Origin: Flavobacterium gawalongense
GTDB taxonomy: Bacteria > Bacteroidota > Bacteroidia > Flavobacteriales > Flavobacteriaceae
Reading direction: 5' to 3'
NCBI RefSeq assembly: GCF_007097265.1
Contig: NZ_VJZP01000009.1
Span: 62,001-126,000 of the forward strand
DNA length: 64,000 nt
Of the stretch, positions 17,932 through 25,691 are shown piece by piece. The position numbers and the translations under genes are program-made. How positions within the stretch are numbered: the stretch's first letter is position 1; every line of letters starts with the position of its first letter. The notes beneath the pieces were generated by a model. It had not been told where the DNA came from. It ran no database searches and saw nothing but the letters and a program-made list of their open reading frames with translations.

Positions 17932-19116
17932 ATGGAAAATAATTTTAAAATGGTTGCCAAAACCTTTTTTGGTTTTGAAGAAATATTAGCGAAAGAATTG
18001 CAAATGCTGGGCGCACAAGATGTGGAGCAAGGTGTGAGAATGGTGAGTTTTAAAGGAGATAAAGGGTTTATGTACAAAGCGAATTTAGGGTTACGTACGG
18101 CTTTGAAAATCCTGAAACCTATTTATTTTTTCAAGGCAAATAATGAACAGGCTTTATACAAAGGTATTTCGGGAGTGAATTGGTCTAAATTATTGAATGC
18201 CAATCAGACTTTTGTGATTGATACAACGGTACATTCGGAATATTTTAATCACTCGGAATTTGTTTCCCAGAAATGTAAAGATGCGATTGTCGATCAATTT
18301 AGAGAAAGAACAGGGCAACGACCAAGTATTGACAAAGTGCATCCTGATTTGAGAATCAACATTCACATCGATAAAGACCAGGTTTCAGTTGCACTGGATA
18401 CTTCCGGGAATTCATTGAACCAACGTGGGTATAGAACCGCTACCAATATTGCTCCTATAAACGAGGTACTGGCTGCAGGAATTCTTTTGCTTTCGGGTTG
18501 GGATGGTCAAGGTGATTTCTTGGATCCTATGTGTGGTTCTGGAACATTTCTAGCCGAAGCCGCTATGATTGCCTGTAATATTCCGGCAAACATCAACCGT
18601 AAAGAATTTGCTTTCGAAAAATGGAACGATTGGGACAATGATTTATTTGATGCTATTTCAGACAGTTTATTGAAACGTGTTCGTGAATTTCATTACACCA
18701 TAAAAGGCTATGATAAAGCACCAAGTGCGGTTCAAAAAGCCAAAGACAATATCAAAAATGCCAATCTTGATGAGTACGTAACCATCGAGGAAAAGAACTT
18801 TTTTGATACGGAAAAAACATCTGAAGGAAAATTACACATGGTTTTCAATCCGCCGTATGATGAGCGTTTGGACATTCACATGGAAGAATTCTACAAAAGT
18901 ATTGGAGATACCTTAAAGAAAAATTACCCGGGAACAAATGCTTGGTTTATCACGGCTAATCTTGAAGCTTTGAAATATGTTGGACTAAAACCTTCGAGAA
19001 AAATTAAACTTTTCAACGCTGGTTTAGAAGCACGTTTGGTAAAATACGAAATGTACGAAGGAAGCAAGAGAACGAAGTTTCAGGTGTCAGAAAGTGGAGA
19101 TCAGGATCAGATTTAA
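17932..19116 (+). CDS. THUMP-domain class I SAM-dependent RNA methyltransferase (RlmL N-domain/Trm14 type)
   Basis: The N-terminal ~160 residues fit a ferredoxin-like plus THUMP RNA-binding module (FKMVAKTFFGFEEILAKEL start). The catalytic half has DPMCGSGTFLAEAAMIA as motif I and FNPPYDERL as the NPPY motif typical of N2-guanine methylation. Likely substrate: 23S rRNA (RlmL-like m2G) or tRNA. A TTG eight codons upstream extends the frame, but the ATG at 17932 fits conserved homologues and the promoter position. Product 394 aa. Confidence 0.9.
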   Translation: MENNFKMVAKTFFGFEEILAKELQMLGAQDVEQGVRMVSFKGDKGFMYKANLGLRTALKILKPIYFFKANNEQALYKGISGVNWSKLLNANQTFVIDTTVHSEYFNHSEFVSQKCKDAIVDQFRERTGQRPSIDKVHPDLRINIHIDKDQVSVALDTSGNSLNQRGYRTATNIAPINEVLAAGILLLSGWDGQGDFLDPMCGSGTFLAEAAMIACNIPANINRKEFAFEKWNDWDNDLFDAISDSLLKRVREFHYTIKGYDKAPSAVQKAKDNIKNANLDEYVTIEEKNFFDTEKTSEGKLHMVFNPPYDERLDIHMEEFYKSIGDTLKKNYPGTNAWFITANLEALKYVGLKPSRKIKLFNAGLEARLVKYEMYEGSKRTKFQVSESGDQDQI

Positions 19117-19168
19117 GATATTAGATTAAAAAAAATCATAATTCATAACTCAAAACTCATAATTTATT

Positions 19169-19402
19169 ATGACCAAATTACAAGTACGTGCATTTATATA
19201 CCAATTGGGTTGTTTTGCAATATTATTTACGTCATTCCGATATTTAGTGGATCACTATACCAATTTAATCGGTTATTGGGTTCCGTTGACTGCTTTTGCA
19301 GTTGGCACGCTTTTATCACCTAAATTTCAGGCAGTAAAGACTAAAGACGGCGAAAAATTATTTATGAAATGGATTTTTATAAAAGAAATAAAGGAAATGT
19401 AA
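19169..19402 (+). CDS. Small membrane protein, 77 aa
   Basis: Two hydrophobic stretches (FIYQLGCFAILFTSF and YWVPLTAFAVGTLLS) predict two transmembrane helices. The C-terminus is charged (KTKDGEKLFMKWIFIKEIKEM). No functional family was recognised. It follows the THUMP methyltransferase by 52 bases on the same strand and may share its transcript. Confidence 0.65.
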   Translation: MTKLQVRAFIYQLGCFAILFTSFRYLVDHYTNLIGYWVPLTAFAVGTLLSPKFQAVKTKDGEKLFMKWIFIKEIKEM

Positions 19403-19656
19403 TTTTATAAATTACGAATTACAAATTAATAATTACGAGAATCGAGGAATAATAATTACTAGCTTTTATGAAAGAAAATATTATTCAAATTAAAAGTTAT
19501 GCTTTTGCTGGATAAAATAGAATAATTGCACCATTTCTTAAATGGACTTATATTCCTTATATGTTGAGAAATAAAAACCATATAAGAAATGTAAGATCAT
19601 TTAAGTTTTAAAAAGTATTACGGTATACTCTATGTTTAGTTCGTTTTACTCAAAAC

Positions 19657-19702
19657 AAAAAATATCGCAAAGAGAACAGTTGTTTCCTTTGCGATATTTT
19701 TT
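19657..19702 (-). terminator. Strong terminator of the rlmD-DUF6452-DUF6048 cluster
   Basis: A 16-bp stem: AAAAAATATCGCAAAG (19657-19672) pairs perfectly with 19687-19702 across a 14-base loop, with T runs on both strands. It lies between convergent genes and probably serves both. The rest of the 321-base gap (19403-19723) shows no gene. Confidence 0.8.
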
Positions 19703-19723
19703 ATTTTGAAACTCGAGTAAGTT

Positions 19724-20548
19724 TTACTTTTTTTGATCTTCTTTTTTGATCTCCACTTTCTTAGGAGTAACTTTTTTTTTGTAAAAAGGTATAAAGTAGG
19801 TAACAGTGTAATTAAATCCTACTCCAAAATCTCCATCGTAGGTTCTATTAAATCCAGGAATGTATAGGTTTTTGAAATTATCGGGTTCTTTATTGGTTAC
19901 TAATCGATTCAAGCGAAGACTGAAACCCATAAATACATTATTGAATACTTTGGCTTTTACTCCTGCCACGACTTCAATCCAACTTGCGGTTAAACCGTTA
20001 TATTTGTTACCTGATGTAATTACAGGGACTTCACCAAAATATGGATTGGCATTGTAAATTTTATAAGTGTTTAACTGTTGGCTAAAAGTACTCACGCCAT
20101 ATCGCATGCCTATGGAAATGATGTTTTCCATATCCAACCAGTTTTCATAGCCATTGTAATCAAAACCGACTTTTAAATACGAACCTTTGGTTGTAGTATT
20201 CAATCGGTCATCATCCGTCGTTTTATTTTCATTTCCAACTTCGGCTGCCAAGAAATATTTTTTTGTCAAGCGATAATCACCTACTAATTCTAGACCTTTA
20301 TAATCTTTGTCATATAAGGCACGAGTCAATTTGTATAAATCAACACCTACACGAAAACCGTAACGATCTGTTTTTACAATGGTATCGTTCTTTTTTTCTT
20401 CCGGAAGTTTTTTAGTTATTGGCTTTGGAGCTTCAGGAATCACTTCATCCATTTTTTTTCTTTGGATGGTGTCAGTATCTTGTGCTTGTGCCAAAAATAG
20501 AGACAACATGAAGCAAAAACTAAAAAAATATTTTAAGGTGTGTGTCAT
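19724..20548 (-). CDS. DUF6048 family protein (exported beta-barrel-like)
   Basis: 274 aa with a signal peptide (FFSFCFMLSLFLAQAQ, cleavage after AQA) and a Pro/Lys-rich linker. A region of alternating beta strands follows (GVDLYKLTRALYDKDY, LKVGFDYNGYENW, GVGFNYTVTYFIPFY) that resembles an outer-membrane barrel of about 10 strands. The C-terminal tail is very lysine-rich. It belongs to a flavobacterial family of unknown function. It overlaps the upstream DUF6452 gene by 29 bases and is the last gene of the rlmD cluster. Confidence 0.8.
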   Translation of the reverse strand: MTHTLKYFFSFCFMLSLFLAQAQDTDTIQRKKMDEVIPEAPKPITKKLPEEKKNDTIVKTDRYGFRVGVDLYKLTRALYDKDYKGLELVGDYRLTKKYFLAAEVGNENKTTDDDRLNTTTKGSYLKVGFDYNGYENWLDMENIISIGMRYGVSTFSQQLNTYKIYNANPYFGEVPVITSGNKYNGLTASWIEVVAGVKAKVFNNVFMGFSLRLNRLVTNKEPDNFKNLYIPGFNRTYDGDFGVGFNYTVTYFIPFYKKKVTPKKVEIKKEDQKK

Positions 20549-21059
20549 TTTCGTTATCTATATTACTTTTTTCAACCGAGATGTATTGTATCCATTTTTC
20601 ATCAGGAACCGCTGCATCTGTATGGGTATAAGGATTTGAAGTGTTTAACGTAAAAAGCGTCTTAAAACCGCAAGCTCTTGATACAAAAATATCGGCTCTG
20701 GTATAATCGAACTTTATATTGTCTTCGTTTACCAATGCTGGATTTGCATTTCCTGAATTCAGTGTAAAATTATAACTGGTGGTATCCTCGTTGGTTTTCA
20801 ATGGAATAGAAATGGCGTTTCCGCTAGTCAGGTATTTTGATTCACCGGTTGCACTCGTATTAAAAATAATTCCATCGGTCATTCCTGCACCAACCACTTT
20901 TAGATTCGTCACGTTTTTCAAAACCGCGGGATTCGTAATATCATAAAAGGTAATGACCAGTCTGGGCGTTGTAGCTGTATTTGCATCGCAAATATCATCT
21001 TTCTCACAGCTGGAGAACGATAGCGCTAAAGCGAATGCCAATAAAATTATTTTTTTCAT
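20520..21059 (-). CDS. DUF6452 family lipoprotein
   Basis: A 179-aa lipoprotein: the signal sequence ends in lipobox FSSC (Cys18), followed by an acidic EKDD. The mature part is a beta-rich domain (LVITFYDITNPAVLKNV). The family is flavobacterial and regularly found between rlmD and a DUF6048 gene, as here. The 29-base overlap with the DUF6048 gene argues for coupled translation, possibly a lipoprotein and barrel working together in the outer membrane (inference). Confidence 0.8.
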   Translation of the reverse strand: MKKIILLAFALALSFSSCEKDDICDANTATTPRLVITFYDITNPAVLKNVTNLKVVGAGMTDGIIFNTSATGESKYLTSGNAISIPLKTNEDTTSYNFTLNSGNANPALVNEDNIKFDYTRADIFVSRACGFKTLFTLNTSNPYTHTDAAVPDEKWIQYISVEKSNIDNENDTHLKIFF

Positions 21060-21195
21060 TTACAATTTGTTTTTGTGTAAACCGGTGCGCAATAAGATAA
21101 CTGAAGGAAAAATTTCAATATTAATATCAATCACAATATCAATGACAATTTTTCAATCTGCAATCTGAATTCTGTAATCTTCAATCAAAAATCAA

Positions 21196-22608
21196 TTATC
21201 GTCTTTCCAAAAGTACTACATTTTCAACATGGTGTGTTTGTGGAAACATATCTACCGGACGTACCCGGGTTACTTTGTATTTTTCATCCATCAAAGCCAA
21301 ATCACGTGCTTGTGTAGCCGAATTACAACTAACATAAACCACTTTTTCAGGAGCAATTTTCATAATTTGTTCAATTACATCTTTGTGCATTCCGTCTCTT
21401 GGCGGATCCGTGATAATCACATCAGGATGACCGTGTTGTGCAATGAAACTATCGTTAAAAACGACTTTCATATCTCCTACAAAGAACTCACAATTGGTAA
21501 TTTCATTGCGTTCTGCATTTAATTTAGCATCTTTAATCGCCTCAGGAACACTTTCCACACCAATAACTTTTTTGGCGTTTTTAGAAACAAATTGTGCAAT
21601 CGTTCCCGTTCCGGTATATAAATCATAAACGATTTCATTTCCTGTAAGTCCAGCGAAATCTCTCGTTATTTTGTATAATTCATACGCTTGATCCGAGTTG
21701 GTTTGGTAAAAAGATTTCGCATTAATGCTAAATTTCAAACCTTCCATTTCTTCCAAGATGTAATCTCTTCCTTTGTATAATTTAATGTCGGTATCGTATA
21801 AAGTATCGTTAGCTTTATTATTGACAACGTATTGCAGCGAAGTAATCTGAGGGAATTTCTCGTAAAGATGGTCTAAAAGTAATTCTCTATTGGCTTTGTC
21901 GTTTTCAAAAAACTGAATCAAAACCATAATTTCACCGGTCGAAGCCGTTCGCAACATCAAAGTTCTAAGCAATCCTTCGTGATCTCTTGGATTAAAGAAA
22001 GTCAAACCATGCGCATTGGCAAAATCCTTTACTTCGTTTCTAATCGCATTCGATGGGTCTTCCTGCAAATGACATTTGTTGATGTCCAGGATTTTGTCCC
22101 ACATTTTCGGAATGTGAAAACCAAGTGCGTTTCTGTTTCCTAAATCTTCGGTGCTGTCAATTTCTTTTTCGGTTAACCAACGACTGTTCGAAAACGAAAA
22201 TTCCATTTTGTTTCTGTAAAAAAACTGTTTTTCCGAACCTAAGATTGGCTCAAATTCCGGAAGTTCTATTTTTCCAATGCGTTGCAAATGGTTTTTTACC
22301 TCATTTTGTTTGTAATACAACTGTTGGCTGTACTTCATGTTCTGCCATTTACAACCGCCACAAACACCAAAGTGCTCGCAAATAGGTTCTACACGATGCT
22401 CTGAATATTCATGAAAATGAACCGCTTTTCCTTCGTAATAGGCCTTGCGCTTCTTGAAAGTCTGCACATCAACCACATCACCCGGAACCACATTCGGGAT
22501 AAAAACTACTTTTCCGTCGGGAGCCTTTGCTACCGATACGCCCTTTGCACCAGCATCAAGGACTTTTATCTGATGAAAGACAACTTTGTCTGTATTTTTC
22601 TTTGCCAT
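21196..22608 (-). CDS. rlmD: 23S rRNA (uracil(1939)-C(5))-methyltransferase
   Basis: RlmD methylates U1939 of 23S rRNA using SAM. Seen: an N-terminal TRAM domain (VFHQIKVLDAGAKGVSVAK), the iron-sulfur cysteines CEHFGVCGGCKWQ with a further Cys in NKCHLQ, SAM motif DLYTGTGTIAQF, and the catalytic DPPRDGMH and VYVSCNSATQARDL segments. At 470 aa it has normal length for the RlmD/RlmCD group. It heads the cluster with the DUF6452 and DUF6048 genes 136 bases downstream. RlmD versus RlmCD specificity cannot be told by eye. Confidence 0.9.
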   Translation of the reverse strand: MAKKNTDKVVFHQIKVLDAGAKGVSVAKAPDGKVVFIPNVVPGDVVDVQTFKKRKAYYEGKAVHFHEYSEHRVEPICEHFGVCGGCKWQNMKYSQQLYYKQNEVKNHLQRIGKIELPEFEPILGSEKQFFYRNKMEFSFSNSRWLTEKEIDSTEDLGNRNALGFHIPKMWDKILDINKCHLQEDPSNAIRNEVKDFANAHGLTFFNPRDHEGLLRTLMLRTASTGEIMVLIQFFENDKANRELLLDHLYEKFPQITSLQYVVNNKANDTLYDTDIKLYKGRDYILEEMEGLKFSINAKSFYQTNSDQAYELYKITRDFAGLTGNEIVYDLYTGTGTIAQFVSKNAKKVIGVESVPEAIKDAKLNAERNEITNCEFFVGDMKVVFNDSFIAQHGHPDVIITDPPRDGMHKDVIEQIMKIAPEKVVYVSCNSATQARDLALMDEKYKVTRVRPVDMFPQTHHVENVVLLERR

Positions 22609-22612
22609 AGCG

Positions 22613-22620
22613 CAAAAATA
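22613..22620 (-). promoter_or_regulatory. Possible -7 box (TATTTTTG on the minus strand) for rlmD
   Basis: CAAAAATA on the plus strand reads TATTTTTG on the minus strand, ending only 4 bases before the rlmD ATG. If used, the transcript would be nearly leaderless. A TTG-type -33 element lies about 24 bases upstream. Confidence 0.3.
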
Positions 22621-22717
22621 AGCGTTTGAATGGTTTTATAAATTCAAATTGGGAAATATTTTTAATATCAAGTGTTTTTTATTTGAGCCCAATTCCGCTT
22701 TCCGCTGCAACCCCGAC

Positions 22718-23155
22718 CCCAATGTCATTAAGTTAAGAGGTTTTACAAGTCACTTCGAGGCTTAATTTTTTTACAAAAAAAAAAGCAATATATAATGACG
22801 TATTATACCTATCGTCTGGACATAAGTCTAAAAATAAACACGAATTTCACAAATTGCCACGAATTCATTCGTGAAATTAATTTCACGAACTGTATTAGCC
22901 GCATAGATTTGTGAAAATTAGTGGAATTCGTGTTCAAATTTAACCTTTACTATTTGTGTCCATACGATAGGTTTTATATTAGTTTTGAAAAAACGTCAAT
23001 GGTAGTGATTTTGAATAGTAATGCGATAGCTTTACTATTCAAAATAGTATCGTGAAGTCTTTAATATCAAAAGGTTCTCGATACTTCGTATAAATTTTCT
23101 ATCGCAAATTTTTACTCAACTCGAACTGACGAATCCTTAACTGAATGGCATTGGG
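22718..23155. repeat. Repeat-bounded intergenic segment
   Basis: The 611-base gene-free gap (22609-23219) contains a pair of inverted 20-mers with 18 identities: CCCAATGTCATTAAGTTAAG at 22718-22737 and its inverted near-copy at 23136-23155. Between them lies another nested palindromic element (22808-22971). No coding sequence was found inside. The structure could be a remnant mobile element or a recombination scar. Confidence 0.55.
22808..22971. repeat. Nested palindromic dispersed repeat
   Basis: Outer arms CCTATCGTCTGGACAT (22808-22823) and 22956-22971 are inverted repeats with about 14 of 16 bases matching. Inside, ACACGAATTTCAC at 22839-22850 faces GGAATTCGTGTTC at 22923-22935, a second copy of the module found at 9708-9764. 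A further fold GTGAAATTAATTTCAC lies at 22871-22886. Confidence 0.65.
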
Positions 23156-23219
23156 CTCGTGCCTGTGGGGAAACCGCTGTTTCAAGCTGCACTTCTTTTG
23201 TTATTTGTCGTCACTTGTT

Positions 23220-23906
23220 TTATTTTTTGTTTTCTGTTACAAACCAAGATGCAATAAATGCTGTAAATGTCCCGAAAAGTCCAACACCAGCAGTCATTAA
23301 GATTGCTGCAATTATTCGTCCTTCGCTTGTAACCGGAAATTTGTCACCATAGCCAACTGTCGTGATTGTAACATAAGCCCACCAAATTGCATCTTCAGCA
23401 GTTTTAATATTACTGTTAGGGTCATCTTCAACTTGTAAGATTGCAATGGATGAAAAGATTACAAGCAAAACAGCAATAATAAATACCGAAGTCAATGCTC
23501 CTTTTGCTTTGTTTGCAAAAATGTGATTTACAATTTGTCTTGTCGAACGAAATGCTCTTACCACACGAAGTAATCTTATGAGCCGTAATAGTCTACCTGC
23601 TCGAAAAAAACCAACCATTGGAATGCTTGAAACTAAGTCAATCCATCCCCAATGCATAAATTTTAATTTGTTCTCAGCCTTGTAAAAACGAATGCAAAAT
23701 TCAAAAAAGAAAAATACACAAATAGTGTTGTCAATAACGTTTAATAGGAGCGAAGTTTCAGTAGGAAGAACATAAATAGTATCAATTATTAAGGCTCCCA
23801 AAACGTATATTGATAAGATTATTACAGTTAAATTTAATAATCCAATTTTATTATCGGAATTATCAATGCTTATTTCTACCATTGTTTCTACTTTTTCTAT
23901 GCTCAC
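23220..23906 (-). CDS. Voltage-gated-type potassium channel / ion transporter
   Basis: 228 aa with six hydrophobic segments in the S1-S6 order. S4 is an arginine ladder (RAGRLLRLIRLLRVVRAFRS) and the pore loop has the K+ selectivity filter TTVGYGDKFP near residue 180. These features give a tetrameric voltage-sensing K+ channel in the inner membrane. It is short at both ends, with no cytoplasmic RCK or cyclic-nucleotide domain. It lies beside a repeat-rich gap and a gene remnant, so it may be in a region of rearrangement. Confidence 0.88.
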   Translation of the reverse strand: MSIEKVETMVEISIDNSDNKIGLLNLTVIILSIYVLGALIIDTIYVLPTETSLLLNVIDNTICVFFFFEFCIRFYKAENKLKFMHWGWIDLVSSIPMVGFFRAGRLLRLIRLLRVVRAFRSTRQIVNHIFANKAKGALTSVFIIAVLLVIFSSIAILQVEDDPNSNIKTAEDAIWWAYVTITTVGYGDKFPVTSEGRIIAAILMTAGVGLFGTFTAFIASWFVTENKK

Positions 23907-23994
23907 AATTTTGTAATTTGTTTGATTTTTGGTTACGTTATCGGCTAGACTCGCTTTGCGACTTGATGACCTGTCTGCAAGTTAGAAATATTAA

Positions 23995-24270
23995 TGGAAG
24001 AACAAACTTCTGGTTTGTGCTAAACTTATTTTAGAAGAAAACCCTTCAGATTCTATTAGGGAATTTGCAGATTTGATTTGTCAATCGACCGATCAACAGT
24101 TTGTTTTCATTGAAACGTTTATCAAACTGATTAAGGATGAAGATGAAATTTCAAAAAAAGCACTTGATACTAAAAACGTACAATTATCGGCTGTTTTATC
24201 TCTTGTAGCCGAGCAAGTCGCACAAAAACTGGCAAGTAAAAAGATTAAATTGATTCCAGTTGAGCTTTAA
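23995..24270 (+). pseudogene. C-terminal gene remnant, unknown family
   Basis: An open frame of about 91 codons that begins right after an in-frame TAA at 23992 and has no ATG or GTG start. Its sequence looks like genuine protein (KLILEENPSDSIREFADLIC, then VQLSAVLSLVAEQVAQKLAS). The nearest possible start is a TTG at 24073. It is therefore probably the 3' end of a truncated gene, possibly an old insertion or deletion breakpoint next to the channel gene. No family was recognised. Confidence 0.5.
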
Positions 24271-24285
24271 ATATTCATTAAAAAA

Positions 24286-24954
24286 TCAAATTTTAGCAAC
24301 TTCGGGCTGTTTTTCATTTAGCTTTACAGCTTCTTGGTCTACTGTAACTTTAATAGCGTCATAGTTGTCGGATTGAAAGCTAATTAATCCAAAAGAAGTT
24401 TCTCCTTTTTTAATGACCTTACCATTAATGTTGTAATCGTTCAACTCTGTTTTAAATTTTTTGTTAGCATTACTCGCGGCAATCATATTTCCAGCGACTA
24501 AACCAGGTCCAAGTAACAATCCAACTGGAGTTGAACTCGTTTGTTCAGCAACTCCGTATGAATTAGTTTCTGTAGTGTAAAAATTAATTGGTGATAACAG
24601 TAAATAAAATAAGTAGGATGCTGGGCTTTGTTTTAAAGATTTAAAAGTTTTTTCATTTTCCAATAGATATAATTCATTTCCATTTTCAAAACTCAATTTA
24701 ATATCTCTTCCAAAAACTAAATCTTTTTCGGTGTTGTTTTTTATTTTAATCGCTACTAATCGGAGTCCTTTTTTAGATTCCTTTTTTGCGTATTTTTTAC
24801 TTAACAAATCGTATTTGTATTCCATCGTAACTCCATTGCTAGTGTTGTTAGAAATATAATTCAGTGTTGTCGGTTTAATCATTTTGTATCCAGAAGCACA
24901 GCTGTTTAGTAGTACTGCAATCGATACAAAAAAAATAATTTTTGTTAATTTCAT
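24286..24954 (-). CDS. Lipoprotein of unknown function, 222 aa
   Basis: The signal sequence ends in lipobox LNSC (Cys19). The mature domain contains LVAIKIKNNTEKDLVFGRDIKL, which resembles an immunoglobulin-like beta domain, and a hydrophobic stretch (SPASYLFYLLLSPINFY). A glycine-rich segment (PVGLLLGPGLVAGN) follows. It is expected to be envelope-anchored. It is convergent with the upstream remnant and stands alone. Confidence 0.7.
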   Translation of the reverse strand: MKLTKIIFFVSIAVLLNSCASGYKMIKPTTLNYISNNTSNGVTMEYKYDLLSKKYAKKESKKGLRLVAIKIKNNTEKDLVFGRDIKLSFENGNELYLLENEKTFKSLKQSPASYLFYLLLSPINFYTTETNSYGVAEQTSSTPVGLLLGPGLVAGNMIAASNANKKFKTELNDYNINGKVIKKGETSFGLISFQSDNYDAIKVTVDQEAVKLNEKQPEVAKI

Positions 24955-25151
24955 TGGTTGGTTTAGGTTTTTAAAATTTTAATAATAAATTATTGACGCA
25001 AACATAAATAAAATACTACAATAAATTAAAGTTATTTATAAAAAAATTCTTGCTTTTTTATTCATAATCATTTTCGCAATTCTATATGTATAGTTTAAAT
25101 TATATTTTTCTGAATTTGTTTTTTAAATTTTCGTAAAAAAAAACGCTGTTC

Positions 25152-25185
25152 TTGAAAGTATTTTTTGATAAATAAAGTAAATTTG
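25152..25185 (+). promoter_or_regulatory. Bacteroidota-type promoter for the OsmC gene
   Basis: TTG at 25152-25154, a 23-base spacer and a perfect TAAATTTG at 25178-25185. The ATG follows 22 bases later. Confidence 0.55.
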
Positions 25186-25207
25186 AGAAAGCTAAAAAAC
25201 TATAATT

Positions 25208-25618
25208 ATGAAAAGAAATGCAACCGCAGTTTGGATTGGTTCACTGAAAGAAGGAGCCGGGAAACTTACAACACAAAGTAAAACTTTAGAAAATACACAA
25301 TATTCGTTCAAATCCCGTTTTGAAGAAGGAGTAGGGACTAATCCAGAAGAACTGGTTGCTGCAGCGCACTCTGGTTGTTTTACGATGCAACTTTCTGCTT
25401 ATATTACCGAAACCGGTTTTGAAATTGAAAGCATCGAAACCAAATGCGATATTGATTTGGTCGAAGGAACGATTATAACTTCACACTTAACGGTAAATGC
25501 AAAAATCAAAGGAATAACGGATGAAGTTTTTCAGGAATTGGTTACAAAAGCAGAGAAAAATTGTCCCATTTCTAAATTATTGAATGCAGCAATTTCTACT
25601 ACAGCTACATTAGTGTAA
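25208..25618 (+). CDS. OsmC/OhrB-family peroxiredoxin
   Basis: OsmC-type proteins reduce organic hydroperoxides using a pair of active-site cysteines. Both are visible in this 136-aa protein: HSGCFTMQL (Cys59 region) and KNCPISKLL near residue 119. The conserved Arg is in FKSRFEEG. It is monocistronic, with its own promoter and a strong terminator. A second, divergent OsmC protein is at 59928-60386. Confidence 0.92.
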   Translation: MKRNATAVWIGSLKEGAGKLTTQSKTLENTQYSFKSRFEEGVGTNPEELVAAAHSGCFTMQLSAYITETGFEIESIETKCDIDLVEGTIITSHLTVNAKIKGITDEVFQELVTKAEKNCPISKLLNAAISTTATLV

Positions 25619-25630
25619 AAATAAGAATTC

Positions 25631-25670
25631 ATAAAAAGGCTCGATTTACAATTAAATCGAGCCTTTTTAT
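25631..25670. terminator. Bidirectional terminator between osmC and the hybrid kinase
   Basis: An 18-bp perfect stem: ATAAAAAGGCTCGATTTA (25631-25648) pairs with 25653-25670 across a CAAT loop, with T runs on both strands. It lies between convergent genes. A degenerate copy of the same hairpin lies at 29069-29110, on the far side of the kinase. Confidence 0.85.
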
Positions 25671-25691
25671 GTTACAGCTTTTTTCGGTCGT

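Noticed and set aside
9708..22971. CRISPR-like repeats (ACACGAATTTCAC modules)
   Set aside because: Copies are dispersed, palindromic and not regularly spaced with unique spacers; no cas genes are present.
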